Of a stretch of 34,483 nucleotides of DNA, positions 1-9,213 are shown one piece after another. Position numbers and translations under genes: made by a program. The notes below the pieces were generated by a model, which saw nothing but the letters and a program-made list of their open reading frames with translations, was not told the DNA's origin and made no database searches. Every line of letters starts with the position of its first letter. The first letter of the stretch is position 1. The stretch comes from Gamarada debralockiae (Eukaryota; Ascomycota; Leotiomycetes; Helotiales; Hyphodiscaceae): assembly GCA_002803225.1 (NCBI GenBank), contig NXFV01001468.1, forward strand, positions 1-34,483, read 5' to 3'.

Positions 1-438
1 TAAAAAAGCAGCATTCTATGACAAAGTGATAGAACCAGATGCTCTTCAAGGATCAGTGAGACAATCAGCTGCTGATCTCGTCGGATGGACTGACGAGACG
101 CTTTAGAATATCTACTGATCAAAGATGACCAAATAGCCTTGACCTTAAGCCCCAAGGCCAAAGCGGTTCCAACCCCGCAGGATACCGGCCCAAGAGTCTC
201 TTGTGTATGCTGTCCATCTTTTTCAAACCAGTGTCCACAATAATCGAGTTCGCGGGACGCAAGTGCTGAATCAAGAGTACGGTGTAGGATCTCTTCGATG
301 TCCGTTTTCAAGAAATACTTTGCGGCATTAACGTCGGGTTCTTTTTCGGCGGTCTGGAATGAAAGGGCTTTGTATTGATCGGGCCAATGGGAAATTGCAG
401 TATGTCGAGGAACCCTACAGACTTTGAGTTCAAGCCCT
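1..438 (-). CDS. Partial unidentified protein, runs off the left edge
   Basis: On the minus strand one frame stays open for about 145 codons from near 438 to the window edge without an ATG at its head, so it is best read as an internal or 3' exon. A plausible splice acceptor (branch TACTGAC, then GATGCAG) lies just upstream on the minus strand, giving an exon start near 438. The protein is well mixed in composition (TALALGLKVKAIWSSL, LHRTLDSALASRELDYCG are typical stretches), which argues for real coding sequence rather than chance. I do not recognise the family and no signal peptide or membrane segment is visible. It could equally be part of a decayed gene. No 5' exon could be resolved between 439 and 800. 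Confidence 0.4.
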
Positions 439-1852
439 GCATCAGGACAGTGCCGAATTGAGGGAAGTCAGTAGAACGGCTGAATGGCAAAGGTCGTATT
501 CTCTTGACGTCTATTCATCAAGACGCCTACACCTTTCACTTGACAAGAGTATCGCTGTAGTCGTGTTCATGGAGCATCCAGTTCCTTTGACTTCATTGCA
601 GGTGAGTGCTATAGTGAGAGAATCCTGGGGCTAGAGGCATCAAATACTTTGAGTTGGGGAAGGAGGGGTCGCTCTTTGTCTTTTGAGAAGATCAGTCGTC
701 GAATGTAGAAATAGATTACTCGTCGCTGGAATCTTTATCAGCTGACTGCAAGAAGGTTTGCTCACGGCTCAGGTGGCATACTGTGCGAGTAGGCGCGGTG
801 AACCACTTCATATCAGATCAGGAAGGCAGAGACTTCGCCAATTCTAACCAAATGAAATTGTCGGCCCCAGAAAAAATATTAATAGACATTATTCTATTTC
901 TCGTTCCACATGAGTTGATTATTCACGACGCCGCCGCATCCAAGGTCTCTCGGTCAAAGCTGGACTTCCAGATCTGGAGATTTCACCAACGAATACCCTT
1001 CACGATCCTCTGCCGTTCTGTGCCGCCTGCATGACTTTCATCTCATTTTAATACTCCAACTTTCCACCAATTTCTCAAATCTGGCACGACGCACTCCGTT
1101 GGCGCGTTTTCCTCGATCTTATGGACCCCGGCCTTCCAGCTCCAGGCCTGATTTAGCCATCCGAAATTGCGGTTCGGTCTTTTCCCTGCGTTTCCGAGAG
1201 AACGAGGACACATTTCATATGGTCAGGCGGCGACCAAAACGTTCTCAGTCCCCAGATTGGTTGAATCCAAGTCAGATTCAGGGTAACTGACCAATGACCG
1301 TTTGGCGTTCCTAAAACAGCAGTGGGAATATGCTTAAGCTACTGTAGTGTGTTGGGGCGGTGCCAGGGGAAGAAGACAAGGCTCTCCGCAAATATGGAAG
1401 ATCATTCTCGCTGTTGGAATTTGATGGGTCAGGGATTGGCCACGTTCCTGACGCTAGAGAACCCGATCAGCGCCTAGCGACGACTGATTGGCCAGCACAT
1501 CTTTACCCCTTTTCCACAACATCACGGGGAATACGACATTAATTTCGCTTCCCCCGTACCTAACTAAATTCGAACCATGACATGAAAAAATAATGGACGG
1601 CGTGAACCGGCTGAGGCGTGACATCGACTGCATTCGGTCTCTGGTGTCTCCTTAGTGGTAATGTCAGTTTTGGTATTTATGTGCTCCCCTTCCGCATGTA
1701 CTCTGACTTCTCTTTTTTCCTCTCTCAAGACATACTTCACCACACTCTTTTAGAATCTCAGATTCGATTACACTCTTTAAAATAAATCTTAATTATTTTC
1801 CCCAACCACACAACTTCATTCTTCCACAGAATCACCCTTTCCACCTCTCAAA
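439..1852. other. Gene-free stretch upstream of the GPI protein gene
   Basis: No reading frame here has a recognisable family, a convincing start or a splice pattern. The last 150 bases before the next gene are pyrimidine-rich with AT runs (around 1745-1800), as is usual for fungal core promoters. No clear TATA box was assigned. Confidence 0.5.
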
Positions 1853-2657
1853 ATGAAGGCCTCAATCATTGCTCTCGTCGGCGCTGCCGCTGGTGTCTCC
1901 GCTGGCATGAATGGAACTGCCCCATGGACCTACTCCACCGTGACCGAGACTCACACCTCCACCATCTCTGAATGCCCAGAGACCGTCACCAACTGCCCCT
2001 ACCGAACCCAGCCAGTGACTACCGAGATCGTCAACGTTTACACCACATACTGCCCTGTCGAGGCCACCGAGACTAGCAGTGGTGTTGTGACCCCAACTTC
2101 CACGCCAGCTAGTCAATATACTACCTCCGTCGGTGAGCTTCAGCTTTGACTCTTCACCTCTTTTCAAGCAATACTAACTCTGAGATTTCACAGTGTACGA
2201 GACTGAGACCATCACGATCTCCAAGTGCCCCGAAACGGTTACCAACTGCCCATACAGCACAAAGCCCATCACCGTCGTTACGTCCTCTGCTGTTTCCACC
2301 ACCGTCTGCCCCGTCACGACCCCAGTCAGCACTAGCAAGCCTTCAGGATCTGTTGTTCCTCCCCCATACTCACCTTCAGCACCCCTTTCTTCCCCAGTTT
2401 CTCCACCATACACTTCTTCCAAGCCAGCTGGTATCATCTCGACACTCACCATCTCGACCTGCGTCCCAACCACCTACACCAGCGTGATTACCGTCACCCC
2501 AACCACCAGCACACCATCTGGCCCAGTCAAGAGCGGTGGTGTCGTCGTCCAACCCACGTCCAACTCCACCACCACCGTTCCTTTCACAGGCGGTGCCTCG
2601 TCCCAGAAGACTGCTGGTCTCTTGATGGCCGTCGGTCTCGCTGCTGCTCTCTTGTAA
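1853..2657 (+). CDS. GPI-anchored Ser/Thr-rich cell wall protein
   Basis: Two exons, 1853-2132 and 2194-2657, encode 247 residues; the intron (2133-2193, 61 nt) has donor GTGAGC, branch ACTAAC and acceptor CACAG and splits a valine codon. Residues 1-18 are a signal peptide. The mature part carries two copies of CPETVTNCPY (residues 41-50 and 105-114), each followed about 20 residues later by a third Cys-Pro (CPV), then a Pro/Ser/Thr-rich stalk likely to be O-mannosylated. The C-terminus has a GPI signal: small residues GGASS around 226-230, then a hydrophobic tail ending AAALL. This is the layout of secreted, wall-bound fungal surface proteins. The exact family name is not certain; adhesive or structural roles are inferred. 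Confidence 0.88.
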
Positions 2658-4026
2658 GCATGATGCCTGCATGGTAGCATGATGGAAGCTTGGGTTGCAT
2701 GATTCGGAGTGGAGGTTTAAGAAAGGGGTTCTTTATGAAGTTCGGAAAATATACGGAATACGGACGGATGTCTAAGTGTACAGTTATCATGCTTGTACAG
2801 TCTTACAATTACATTCTATTAATACGACTGATGTGTACATATCTTGTCGTGACTTGTTTGAATTCAAGTTTTCACTTCATCTTTTGTTATCGCATGTTTT
2901 TGCTGCTTCTATTTAAGAGAAGATAAATCTTTATCTGCTCCTTGAATCTCGCAGTTGACGTGAAATGTAGTATTCCCTGGAAAGACTCGGACTGCATGTG
3001 TGATATCGACGGCACAGAGATGAAACCCCACTGTCGTCTTGAGCAGGAGGGCCAGAAATGTAAGAACTTGGCAGCCTTTCGATATTCTGATCAAAATTTT
3101 GAATACTGGTCGGAAACGGTGAATGACGTTGCGCTTTTGGTATTCGTTTTCATCTAGAATTCAACATTCAAGGAACTTTAATATTTATATTTCAGTATAT
3201 CCTCATCTTAGAGCTGGTACCAATAACGCAAGTGTTCGACGACCGGATAAAATTGTTACGTATTGCGTTTAGCGTAGTCTCCCATATTGGAAAAGCTGAC
3301 GGACATTTCTGAGTCGAGATTTAGGTATGCATCTTTGGGATTTGCAAGCGGAGAAGACAGCTTGATTTTGGACGTTTGTTGGAGAAAATTGCTTATTTGA
3401 ATAGATGAATACCTTAGAAGGTGAGTGGAAGCGTGGGGATTGTTCACCTTTGGACTCCAGTTGGATTGGATCATGTGACTCTCGGTGTGTCTGCCAGCAA
3501 TAAGCTATGAGTCTGGACTTGCGGCATGATAGTACGCTTTATAGACTCCAGAAGTTTTTCGATATGAGTCGAAGAACCCTGCTTCCCAGGTAGCGCGACT
3601 AAAGGAAGGGAATGAAGAAGTCACTCACGTGACACAAATCAAGCCTGTCACTTAGACTTCAGCCTCAAGCACTTCCCCGCAAGAATTGGGTAATCGCATT
3701 CCAAACACCCTAGATTAGCAGGCTAAAGCTCGTGCAAAGTAACACAATAACCGTTCATTCCACTTCATTCTCGCAGTGACATTTCCATTATCAATTTTCG
3801 GCCACAAGTTAAACCGACCTCTCAGCTGGAGGAGTCGTGTAACAGCCACACACTCGTATTTCTGTTCAGCTATAAGGAACTGCAACCGAATAACAAATCC
3901 AATGCTGGTTAAATGTAATCACCTGAATATAAATAGTCGGCATGGCCGCCGATAGAATTTGGTACATTGCTGTTGAACGAAATCCAAACAAAACAACCAA
4001 GCAAATCCTCGACTTGAAACCTTACA
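2658..4026. other. Intergenic stretch between the GPI gene and hydrophobin-like gene 1
   Basis: Only short frames without family features. The 3' flank of the GPI gene (2690-2930) is AT-rich and probably holds its 3' UTR. I see no gene or repeat. Confidence 0.5.
3928..3935 (+). promoter_or_regulatory. TATA box of hydrophobin-like gene 1
   Basis: TATAAATA lies 99 bases before the ATG. It sits inside TGAATATAAATAG (3924-3936), a 13-base block repeated exactly upstream of the tandem paralogue at 4787-4799. Confidence 0.6.
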
Positions 4027-4528
4027 ATGAAGATCACCAACCTCCTGCCTCTCCTCATATCAGCGACTGCTACAACAGCACTCGACGCCTATTTCGATTG
4101 TCCATATGGCGATATCGGAGCCTGCTGCCTAGAATTCAATGAAGATCTCCAGCTTGGGTATTTCTGTACGTCTATTTCCATCCCCTTTTCCAACCCAATT
4201 CCCACCATCCCAAACTCCCACTATCCACAATCTCACCACTTCCTCCCTATTCCCACCCCCATATCCAAATCCTAAGACTAACACCCCAAAAGGCCACAAG
4301 GCAACACGCATAACCCTCCCCGTGGACCGGGGCTCCATCTCTGAATGGGCCTGTCTGAATAACGTCGATTTGCGACCTGAGTGCTGCGTGTTTCCTACTG
4401 TAAGTTTTGTCTTCTATGGTTGAGGATTGAGGGGAGTTATGAGTGAGGGAGTGGAGAGCTGATAGATATGGTAGGTCGTAACGACGAGCCCGTGGCATTG
4501 CAGTACACCACTACCACTGCCTCTTTGA
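4027..4528 (+). CDS. Hydrophobin-like small secreted cysteine-rich protein (copy 1)
   Basis: Three exons (4027-4165, 4293-4399, 4475-4528) give 99 residues. Introns are 127 and 75 nt; the first has donor GTACGT and branch ACTAAC, the second donor GTAAGT and branch GCTGAT. Residues 1-19 are a signal peptide. The mature protein has eight cysteines in the hydrophobin order C-CC-C-C-CC-C at 25, 33/34, 47, 67, 77/78 and 91; spacings 7, 12, 19, 9 and 12 are close to class II hydrophobins (about 9, 11, 16, 8, 10). The fourth cysteine codon is split by intron 1 (T|GC). Hydrophobins self-assemble at air-water interfaces on hyphae and spores. The third exon is the weakest part, but it matches the downstream paralogue in position and phase. 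An unrelated Cys-rich effector is the alternative. Confidence 0.75.
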
Positions 4529-4961
4529 ATGAAGGAACGACGGCGGGTTGGAGAGCTGAAAGAAAGGAGCATCTGAGAGACGTCAGTGTGGTCACAAAGC
4601 AGTTGAATGAGTCCAATGGGAGAAGCAATGTCGCATAAACCTAGTCACCTGTGAATAAGAATTTGGTTGAAAGTGATGAAGGGGACACGTACTCGTATTA
4701 TCTTGTGTAACCGTTCCACAAGATTATTACGCACCCTGTCGCATCCCGATTCCCGCATTCAGCCAGGTGGGACAATAAGCATTCCATGAATATAAATAGC
4801 CTGCCGTATGGCGGGGAAATTGATCAGGGGATCGGGGTATTACTTCCTTTATCCCTGGTCCATAAGAGTGCCTGACCCTTGTTCATGAAATCTTATATCC
4901 AGTCGTGCAATCCACACCCTCCCCCGAGTCCAAATCGAAACCTTGTCTGTATATCCCAACG
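4529..4961. other. Spacer and promoter between the two hydrophobin-like genes
   Basis: About 430 bases with no gene. It holds the promoter of the second copy, including its TATA box, in a region whose core resembles that of copy 1. Confidence 0.6.
4791..4798 (+). promoter_or_regulatory. TATA box of hydrophobin-like gene 2
   Basis: TATAAATA 171 bases before the ATG, inside the same 13-base block as upstream of copy 1. The sequence identity in otherwise diverged flanks suggests that the promoter was duplicated with the gene. Confidence 0.6.
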
Positions 4962-5440
4962 ATGCTCACCATAAGCATCATCGCACTCGGTTTCGCTGCT
5001 GCGGTGACGGCAGCAGTAACGTTCCAATGCCCACCAGGGACATTAGGAGAATGTTGCATCCCAGCAAAGACAACCCAAGGGTATCTGTGTACGTCTCACG
5101 CTCTTCTATCACCAGCTCCCTCATCGTTCTCCATATCTTTCATCACCCTTCAGGATTTTTCCAACCCAGGTCACTCAGATACTGACTGACATCTATCTAG
5201 GCGATCAAGCAGTGGTTCAGGACCCTACGCCTGCCATTAAGGGAGGTTGGGCGTGTATTGAAATCAGCCAGATTGCGAGGATTGATTTGTGTTGCTCTGA
5301 GGTGAGTTGGGAATTCTGTTGGGAAATGGGGAATAGGATGGAGGGAGGGAGGAGTGAAGTTGATGCTGACGATGGGTTTGTAGGTCGAGAAGGGGATTGC
5401 GAATAATTGCACGTATCCAATACTTCCTCCGATTCTGTGA
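4962..5440 (+). CDS. Hydrophobin-like small secreted cysteine-rich protein (copy 2)
   Basis: Three exons (4962-5088, 5201-5301, 5384-5440) give 94 residues. Introns are 112 and 82 nt with donors GTACGT and GTGAGT and branch sites CTGAC before each acceptor. A signal peptide covers about residues 1-18. Eight cysteines at 23, 31/32, 43, 61, 73/74 and 85 follow C-CC-C-C-CC-C with spacings 7, 10, 17, 11 and 10, a good match to class II hydrophobins. Intron positions, phases and the split fourth cysteine codon are the same as in copy 1, so the pair arose by tandem duplication, yet the proteins share little outside the cysteines and GW/EWAC-type positions. The upstream in-frame extension begins with GTG and would bury the signal peptide, so the ATG at 4962 is preferred. 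Confidence 0.8.
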
Positions 5441-5701
5441 GGTAGGCAGATGGAGAGAGATGGAGCACTTGACTCAAGAGGAGAATAGAGGGTTGACGAA
5501 TGGAAAGGGAAAGTATCAAACATTCAGGCCAAAACAATCGCCAGGTTGAAAAGTATGAGAATTTGGAATCGAGATGGAAAGCCAAATGCCAGATCTTGAT
5601 TGCAGCAAACGCGAGTATCAACCTACATTCTCCAAACACCACCCCATGCCCATTCCATACCATCCCAATCCCAATCCCAGTAATCCCAGTCCCAAAATAC
5701 A

Positions 5702-6682
5702 TCAATAAATCCCCTCCATCAACCTCTCCCCTATACCCTCCATCCTCCCTTTCCCATCCTCCCCCACAATCCTTCTCTCATTAATATAATCCCTCCCCTC
5801 CTCCCCCACAACAACACACTTCAACACCTCCCCCTTCTCACCCACCACCGCCCTCCCAATCCTACCATCTACCCACTCAATCCTCACCTGCTTAGCCTCC
5901 GCATCCGCCGCGCTAATATCAGCTATAACCTTCTCCCTCCCCTTCCCCTTCCTCTTGCTCTTCTCCGAAACTACGTCATCCAGCTTAAATGTCTTCCGCA
6001 GAGACTTGATGACGGTAGATCGGTTGTGATAGCCCACGATCTCTCTTCTTAATGCTCTTACGAAGCGTCGGAGATCTTGGGGTTTTTGCTTTGTGATGTC
6101 GCCGGAGACGGTTGGGGAAGGGAGGTAGCGGTCCGAGAGGGAGGCGAGGGGTATGCGTGGTGGGAGTGTATGGCGATGGACGCGTAAAAGGTGTGAGTTT
6201 GGCCAGGGTTTGTTGAGCATGATGTAGTACGGTCTCACGAACTTGGTGGAACCCAACGCATCGATCCGTATACCCAAAACATTGCCTCCATCGACAGCAT
6301 TGGGATCAGGATCTTGAATTCGGAAGGTCGTAATGGATGCGCAGGCGCGGTAGAGATTTTCTTGGTTGTGCGCTGCTTGTGCTGCAGAGATGGAGAAGAG
6401 AGGACTGTTGTCTGAGGGTATGTCAAGTTGTGGTTGTTTGGAGGGAGCGGGTTGGGCTGGTTTAAGGCGGGAGAGAATGGACTTTGAGGTTCTTGAGGAG
6501 AGGATGGTGGTTGCCTGGAGTTTTCGTTGGGCTTTGAGGATTGCGACTGTGGGTTATTAGGAGGGTTGATGCGAGGGAAGGGGGTGTTTGTGTTTACTTT
6601 GGGATTGGAGGGTCGCGATTTCGTCATCGAGTTGTGCACCCACTGGATCTTCGGGGATGGAAGAGGAGTCGGCGTTCAACAT
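5702..6682 (-). CDS. CENP-O / Mcm21-type inner kinetochore protein
   Basis: Exon 1 is 6598-6682 and exon 2 is 5702-6546; the 51-nt intron (6547-6597, donor GTAAAC, acceptor CCACAG) splits an isoleucine codon. The product has 309 residues. The N-terminal coiled coil starts at LDDEIATLQSQ (residues 18-28). The CENP-O domain follows: NLYRACASITTF (about 92-103), DPDPNAVDGG, then RPYYIMLNKPW, LLRVHRHTLPP and the helical stretch RRFVRALRREIVGYHNRS. CENP-O is a subunit of the COMA/CCAN complex that links centromeric chromatin to the outer kinetochore. The C-terminal third is Gly/Glu-rich and less conserved. The start is the only in-frame ATG before the coiled coil. It is convergent with hydrophobin-like gene 2 (261 bases between stops) and divergent from the acetyl-CoA transporter gene. 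Confidence 0.87.
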
Positions 6683-7179
6683 ATTGATGTATTTATCAAT
6701 TATGACATGACATAATCGTGATGCCGTAGAGGACGAATTGATTCTTTTGACGTTCCGTTGTCGCGTTGGATAGAACAATGAAGCACGCGCCGTTGGTTAT
6801 CTCCCGCGCCTCCTCACGTGCTGTTGGTGGGGATCCATGCACTGAAGCCAGGATAACAAAGAAGATGAGGCTGGATAGGATGCCCAAGTTGTCTCATCTT
6901 CCTTGGGCTCTTCGCTCACCCTTTGCCCCATTTCATCTACAAGTGAATATGTAGCATATCTCTTCATTTTTGATTTAAAATCATTATCAATCATTGATAT
7001 TTCCAATGACTCTTCTCATCTGATTGTCACGCTCTCGACCTCTCCTTTTCGCCTTCGGAAAAGGACACGTTCGCCGGGGCCACTTTGTGCCTGGCGATCC
7101 ACAATCAACACCCCCAGAAAAGGCACGTAAACTTTAGAGGCCAACGAGTCCTCTAAAGTTGAAAGACAACACCACATGG
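6683..7179. promoter_or_regulatory. Shared divergent promoter region of CENP-O and AT-1
   Basis: The 497 bases between the two start codons must hold both promoters. No TATA box was assigned with confidence. The end next to the transporter contains an 11-bp inverted repeat listed separately. Confidence 0.5.
7130..7160 (+). promoter_or_regulatory. Perfect 11-bp hairpin just upstream of the AT-1 start codon
   Basis: Arms AACTTTAGAGG (7130-7140) and CCTCTAAAGTT (7150-7160) are exact reverse complements around a 9-base loop. The hairpin ends 19 bases before the ATG at 7180, so in a 5' leader it would sit in the path of the scanning ribosome. Function is inferred. Confidence 0.5.
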
Positions 7180-9213
7180 ATGCCTACCCCACTGGGCGAT
7201 ACACTCCCTTCATTGACTGTTCATTCTCCTTCAACAAACCATCGTAACCTTCAACTCCCCCTCCACCACGATTCTCAATTTCCGCACGCTCAAGAACTAG
7301 ACGAACTATCTCCCTCAGGACAACGTCATAAGAAAAGCTCCCCACGCTCAGAATTCGCCACCCAAAACCTCGCTGAAGACTCAAGACACCTCCTCGGCGA
7401 CGACTCCGAAGACGAAGATATCGAAGAGAATTCTATGGGTACCAGGACCCGCCGCACGAAAACCAAAGAGCCTGGCCCCTCCGGCTCTGCCTCCTCCACT
7501 GGAGGGGAAAACGGTCACGCCAACGGCAATATGAATTCCAGCGTCGAATACAGGCGCAAGAATGCTTCCCTCGATTCTCCTGCGGTAACGGCGAACTTGA
7601 TGGGGCGCGAATCCTTCTCATTAGACAGCGATGTCCCCAAAACACCGACTATAAATAACCATGGTTTCTTTCAGCTGCCAATGCAGGATAGAAGAAATTT
7701 TGGGCTTCTCGTGTTACTCTACTTTTTACAAGGTGTGCCGATGGGGTTGGCGACTGGAAGTGTGCCGTTTCTGTTGAAGCCACATATGAGTTACAGTGCG
7801 CTTGGCGTTTTCAGCTTGGCTTCATACCCATACTCGTTGAAGTTGTTATGGAGTCCTATTGTGGACGCGGTATGGAGCCCAAAGGTGGGAAGGAGAAAGA
7901 GTTGGATCATGCCCATTCAAATGCTGTCTGGTGTTGGAATGCTATGGCTTGGTTCAAGGGTCAAGGGAATGATGGTTACGGCAGGCAAGGATGACGGAGC
8001 TGGAATCTGGGGCTTCACGGGCTGGTGGTTCTTCCTGGTGTTTATGTGCGCTACGCAAGATATTGCGGTGGACGGATGGGCTCTCACTCTTTTGACACCT
8101 GGGAATATCTCCTACGCCTCGACTGCGCAAACCGTGGGATTGACTGCCGGCCAGTTCATGTCCTATACCGTCTTCCTAGCCTTCAACTCCCCCGATTTCG
8201 CAAACAAATGGTTCCGCAAAACACCTCTCGACGAAGGCGTTATGACACTGGGCGGATATTTGACATTCTGGGGTTGGGCGTACATAATTGTGACCTTGGG
8301 ACTTGCAGCCTTGAAGAGGGAGGAGAAGACAAAGAACGAAGACGGAATCTGGGACGTATACAAAGTCATGTGGGGAGTTCTGAAGCTCAAGAACATCCAA
8401 ACGATCATCATCATCCACCTGATAGCGAAAATCGGCTTCCAGGCCAACGACGCAGTTACGAATTTGAAGTTAATCGACAAGGGATTCAGCCAGGAAGATT
8501 TGGCTCTCACGGTGTTGATTGATTTCCCATTCGAGATCGGACTGGGATATTATGCAGGGAAATGGTCGACGACATACACGCCTATGCGATTATGGTGCTG
8601 GGGATTCGTAGGTCGTCTGATCGCAGCAGTCATCGCGCAGATCACAGTCATTATCTTCCCCCGAAACGGAGTCGATACCTGGTATCTACTAGTAGTAATC
8701 GCAGAGCACATCTTCTCCACCTTCACGAACACCGTTATGTTCGTATCTATCTCCGCCTTCCACGCCAGGATCGCAGATCCGGTTATTGGGGGTACTTACA
8801 TGACTCTACTCGCTACGTACGTTCCCCCTTCTTCTTCCCCCATTCATAAAGCCCCACTAACACAAAACAGGGTTTCCAACCTAGGTGGTACATTCCCACG
8901 ATTCTTCGTCCTCAAACTCGTCGACGCCTTCACAGTCGCTTCCTGCATCCCACCGGCCGCCTCCTACGTCCTCGACCCCAAACTGCGGGGGCCTCTCATC
9001 ACAGAACCTTTCTCCTGCGCACTCTCCCAAGAAAAAGATCGCTGTATCCAAGGAGGCGGAATATGCGATATTCAGAGGGATGGATATTATGTTATGAATA
9101 TTGTGTGTGTAATTGTAGGGGTGGTTACATTTTGGGGGTTTATTAAACCGGCTGCCGTGAAGTTGCAGGCTTTGCCGTTGAGGGCTTGGAGAATTGCTGA
9201 GGGCAGTGGTTGA
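7180..9213 (+). CDS. Acetyl-CoA transporter, AT-1/SLC33A1 family (Acatn domain)
   Basis: Exons 7180-8816 and 8871-9213 encode about 659 residues. The 54-nt intron (8817-8870: donor GTACGT, branch ACTAAC, acceptor AACAG) is a multiple of three without stops, so the unspliced frame also reads through. Residues 1-165 are polar, acidic and disordered. The membrane domain begins near DRRNFGLLVLLYFLQGVPMG and carries family hallmarks: LWSPIVDAVW, GRRKSWIMP, ATQDIAVDGWALTLL, and about 11-12 hydrophobic segments. Family members import acetyl-CoA into the ER lumen for protein and lipid acetylation. The first in-frame ATG is at 7180; the extra upstream codons start with TTG. A plant- or animal-like drug transporter is excluded by the QDIAVDGWAL motif. 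Confidence 0.93.
   Translation: MPTPLGDTLPSLTVHSPSTNHRNLQLPLHHDSQFPHAQELDELSPSGQRHKKSSPRSEFATQNLAEDSRHLLGDDSEDEDIEENSMGTRTRRTKTKEPGPSGSASSTGGENGHANGNMNSSVEYRRKNASLDSPAVTANLMGRESFSLDSDVPKTPTINNHGFFQLPMQDRRNFGLLVLLYFLQGVPMGLATGSVPFLLKPHMSYSALGVFSLASYPYSLKLLWSPIVDAVWSPKVGRRKSWIMPIQMLSGVGMLWLGSRVKGMMVTAGKDDGAGIWGFTGWWFFLVFMCATQDIAVDGWALTLLTPGNISYASTAQTVGLTAGQFMSYTVFLAFNSPDFANKWFRKTPLDEGVMTLGGYLTFWGWAYIIVTLGLAALKREEKTKNEDGIWDVYKVMWGVLKLKNIQTIIIIHLIAKIGFQANDAVTNLKLIDKGFSQEDLALTVLIDFPFEIGLGYYAGKWSTTYTPMRLWCWGFVGRLIAAVIAQITVIIFPRNGVDTWYLLVVIAEHIFSTFTNTVMFVSISAFHARIADPVIGGTYMTLLATYVPPSSSPIHKAPLTQNRVSNLGGTFPRFFVLKLVDAFTVASCIPPAASYVLDPKLRGPLITEPFSCALSQEKDRCIQGGGICDIQRDGYYVMNIVCVIVGVVTFWGFIKPAAVKLQALPLRAWRIAEGSG

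Noticed and set aside
1862..2167. Long minus-strand and other-frame reading frames across the GPI protein gene
   Set aside because: They are antisense or frame-shifted shadows of the Ser/Thr/Pro-rich coding sequence, without start context or family features.
8025..8522. 165-codon plus-strand frame within the transporter gene
   Set aside because: It lies entirely inside the well-supported acetyl-CoA transporter frame and has no domain.
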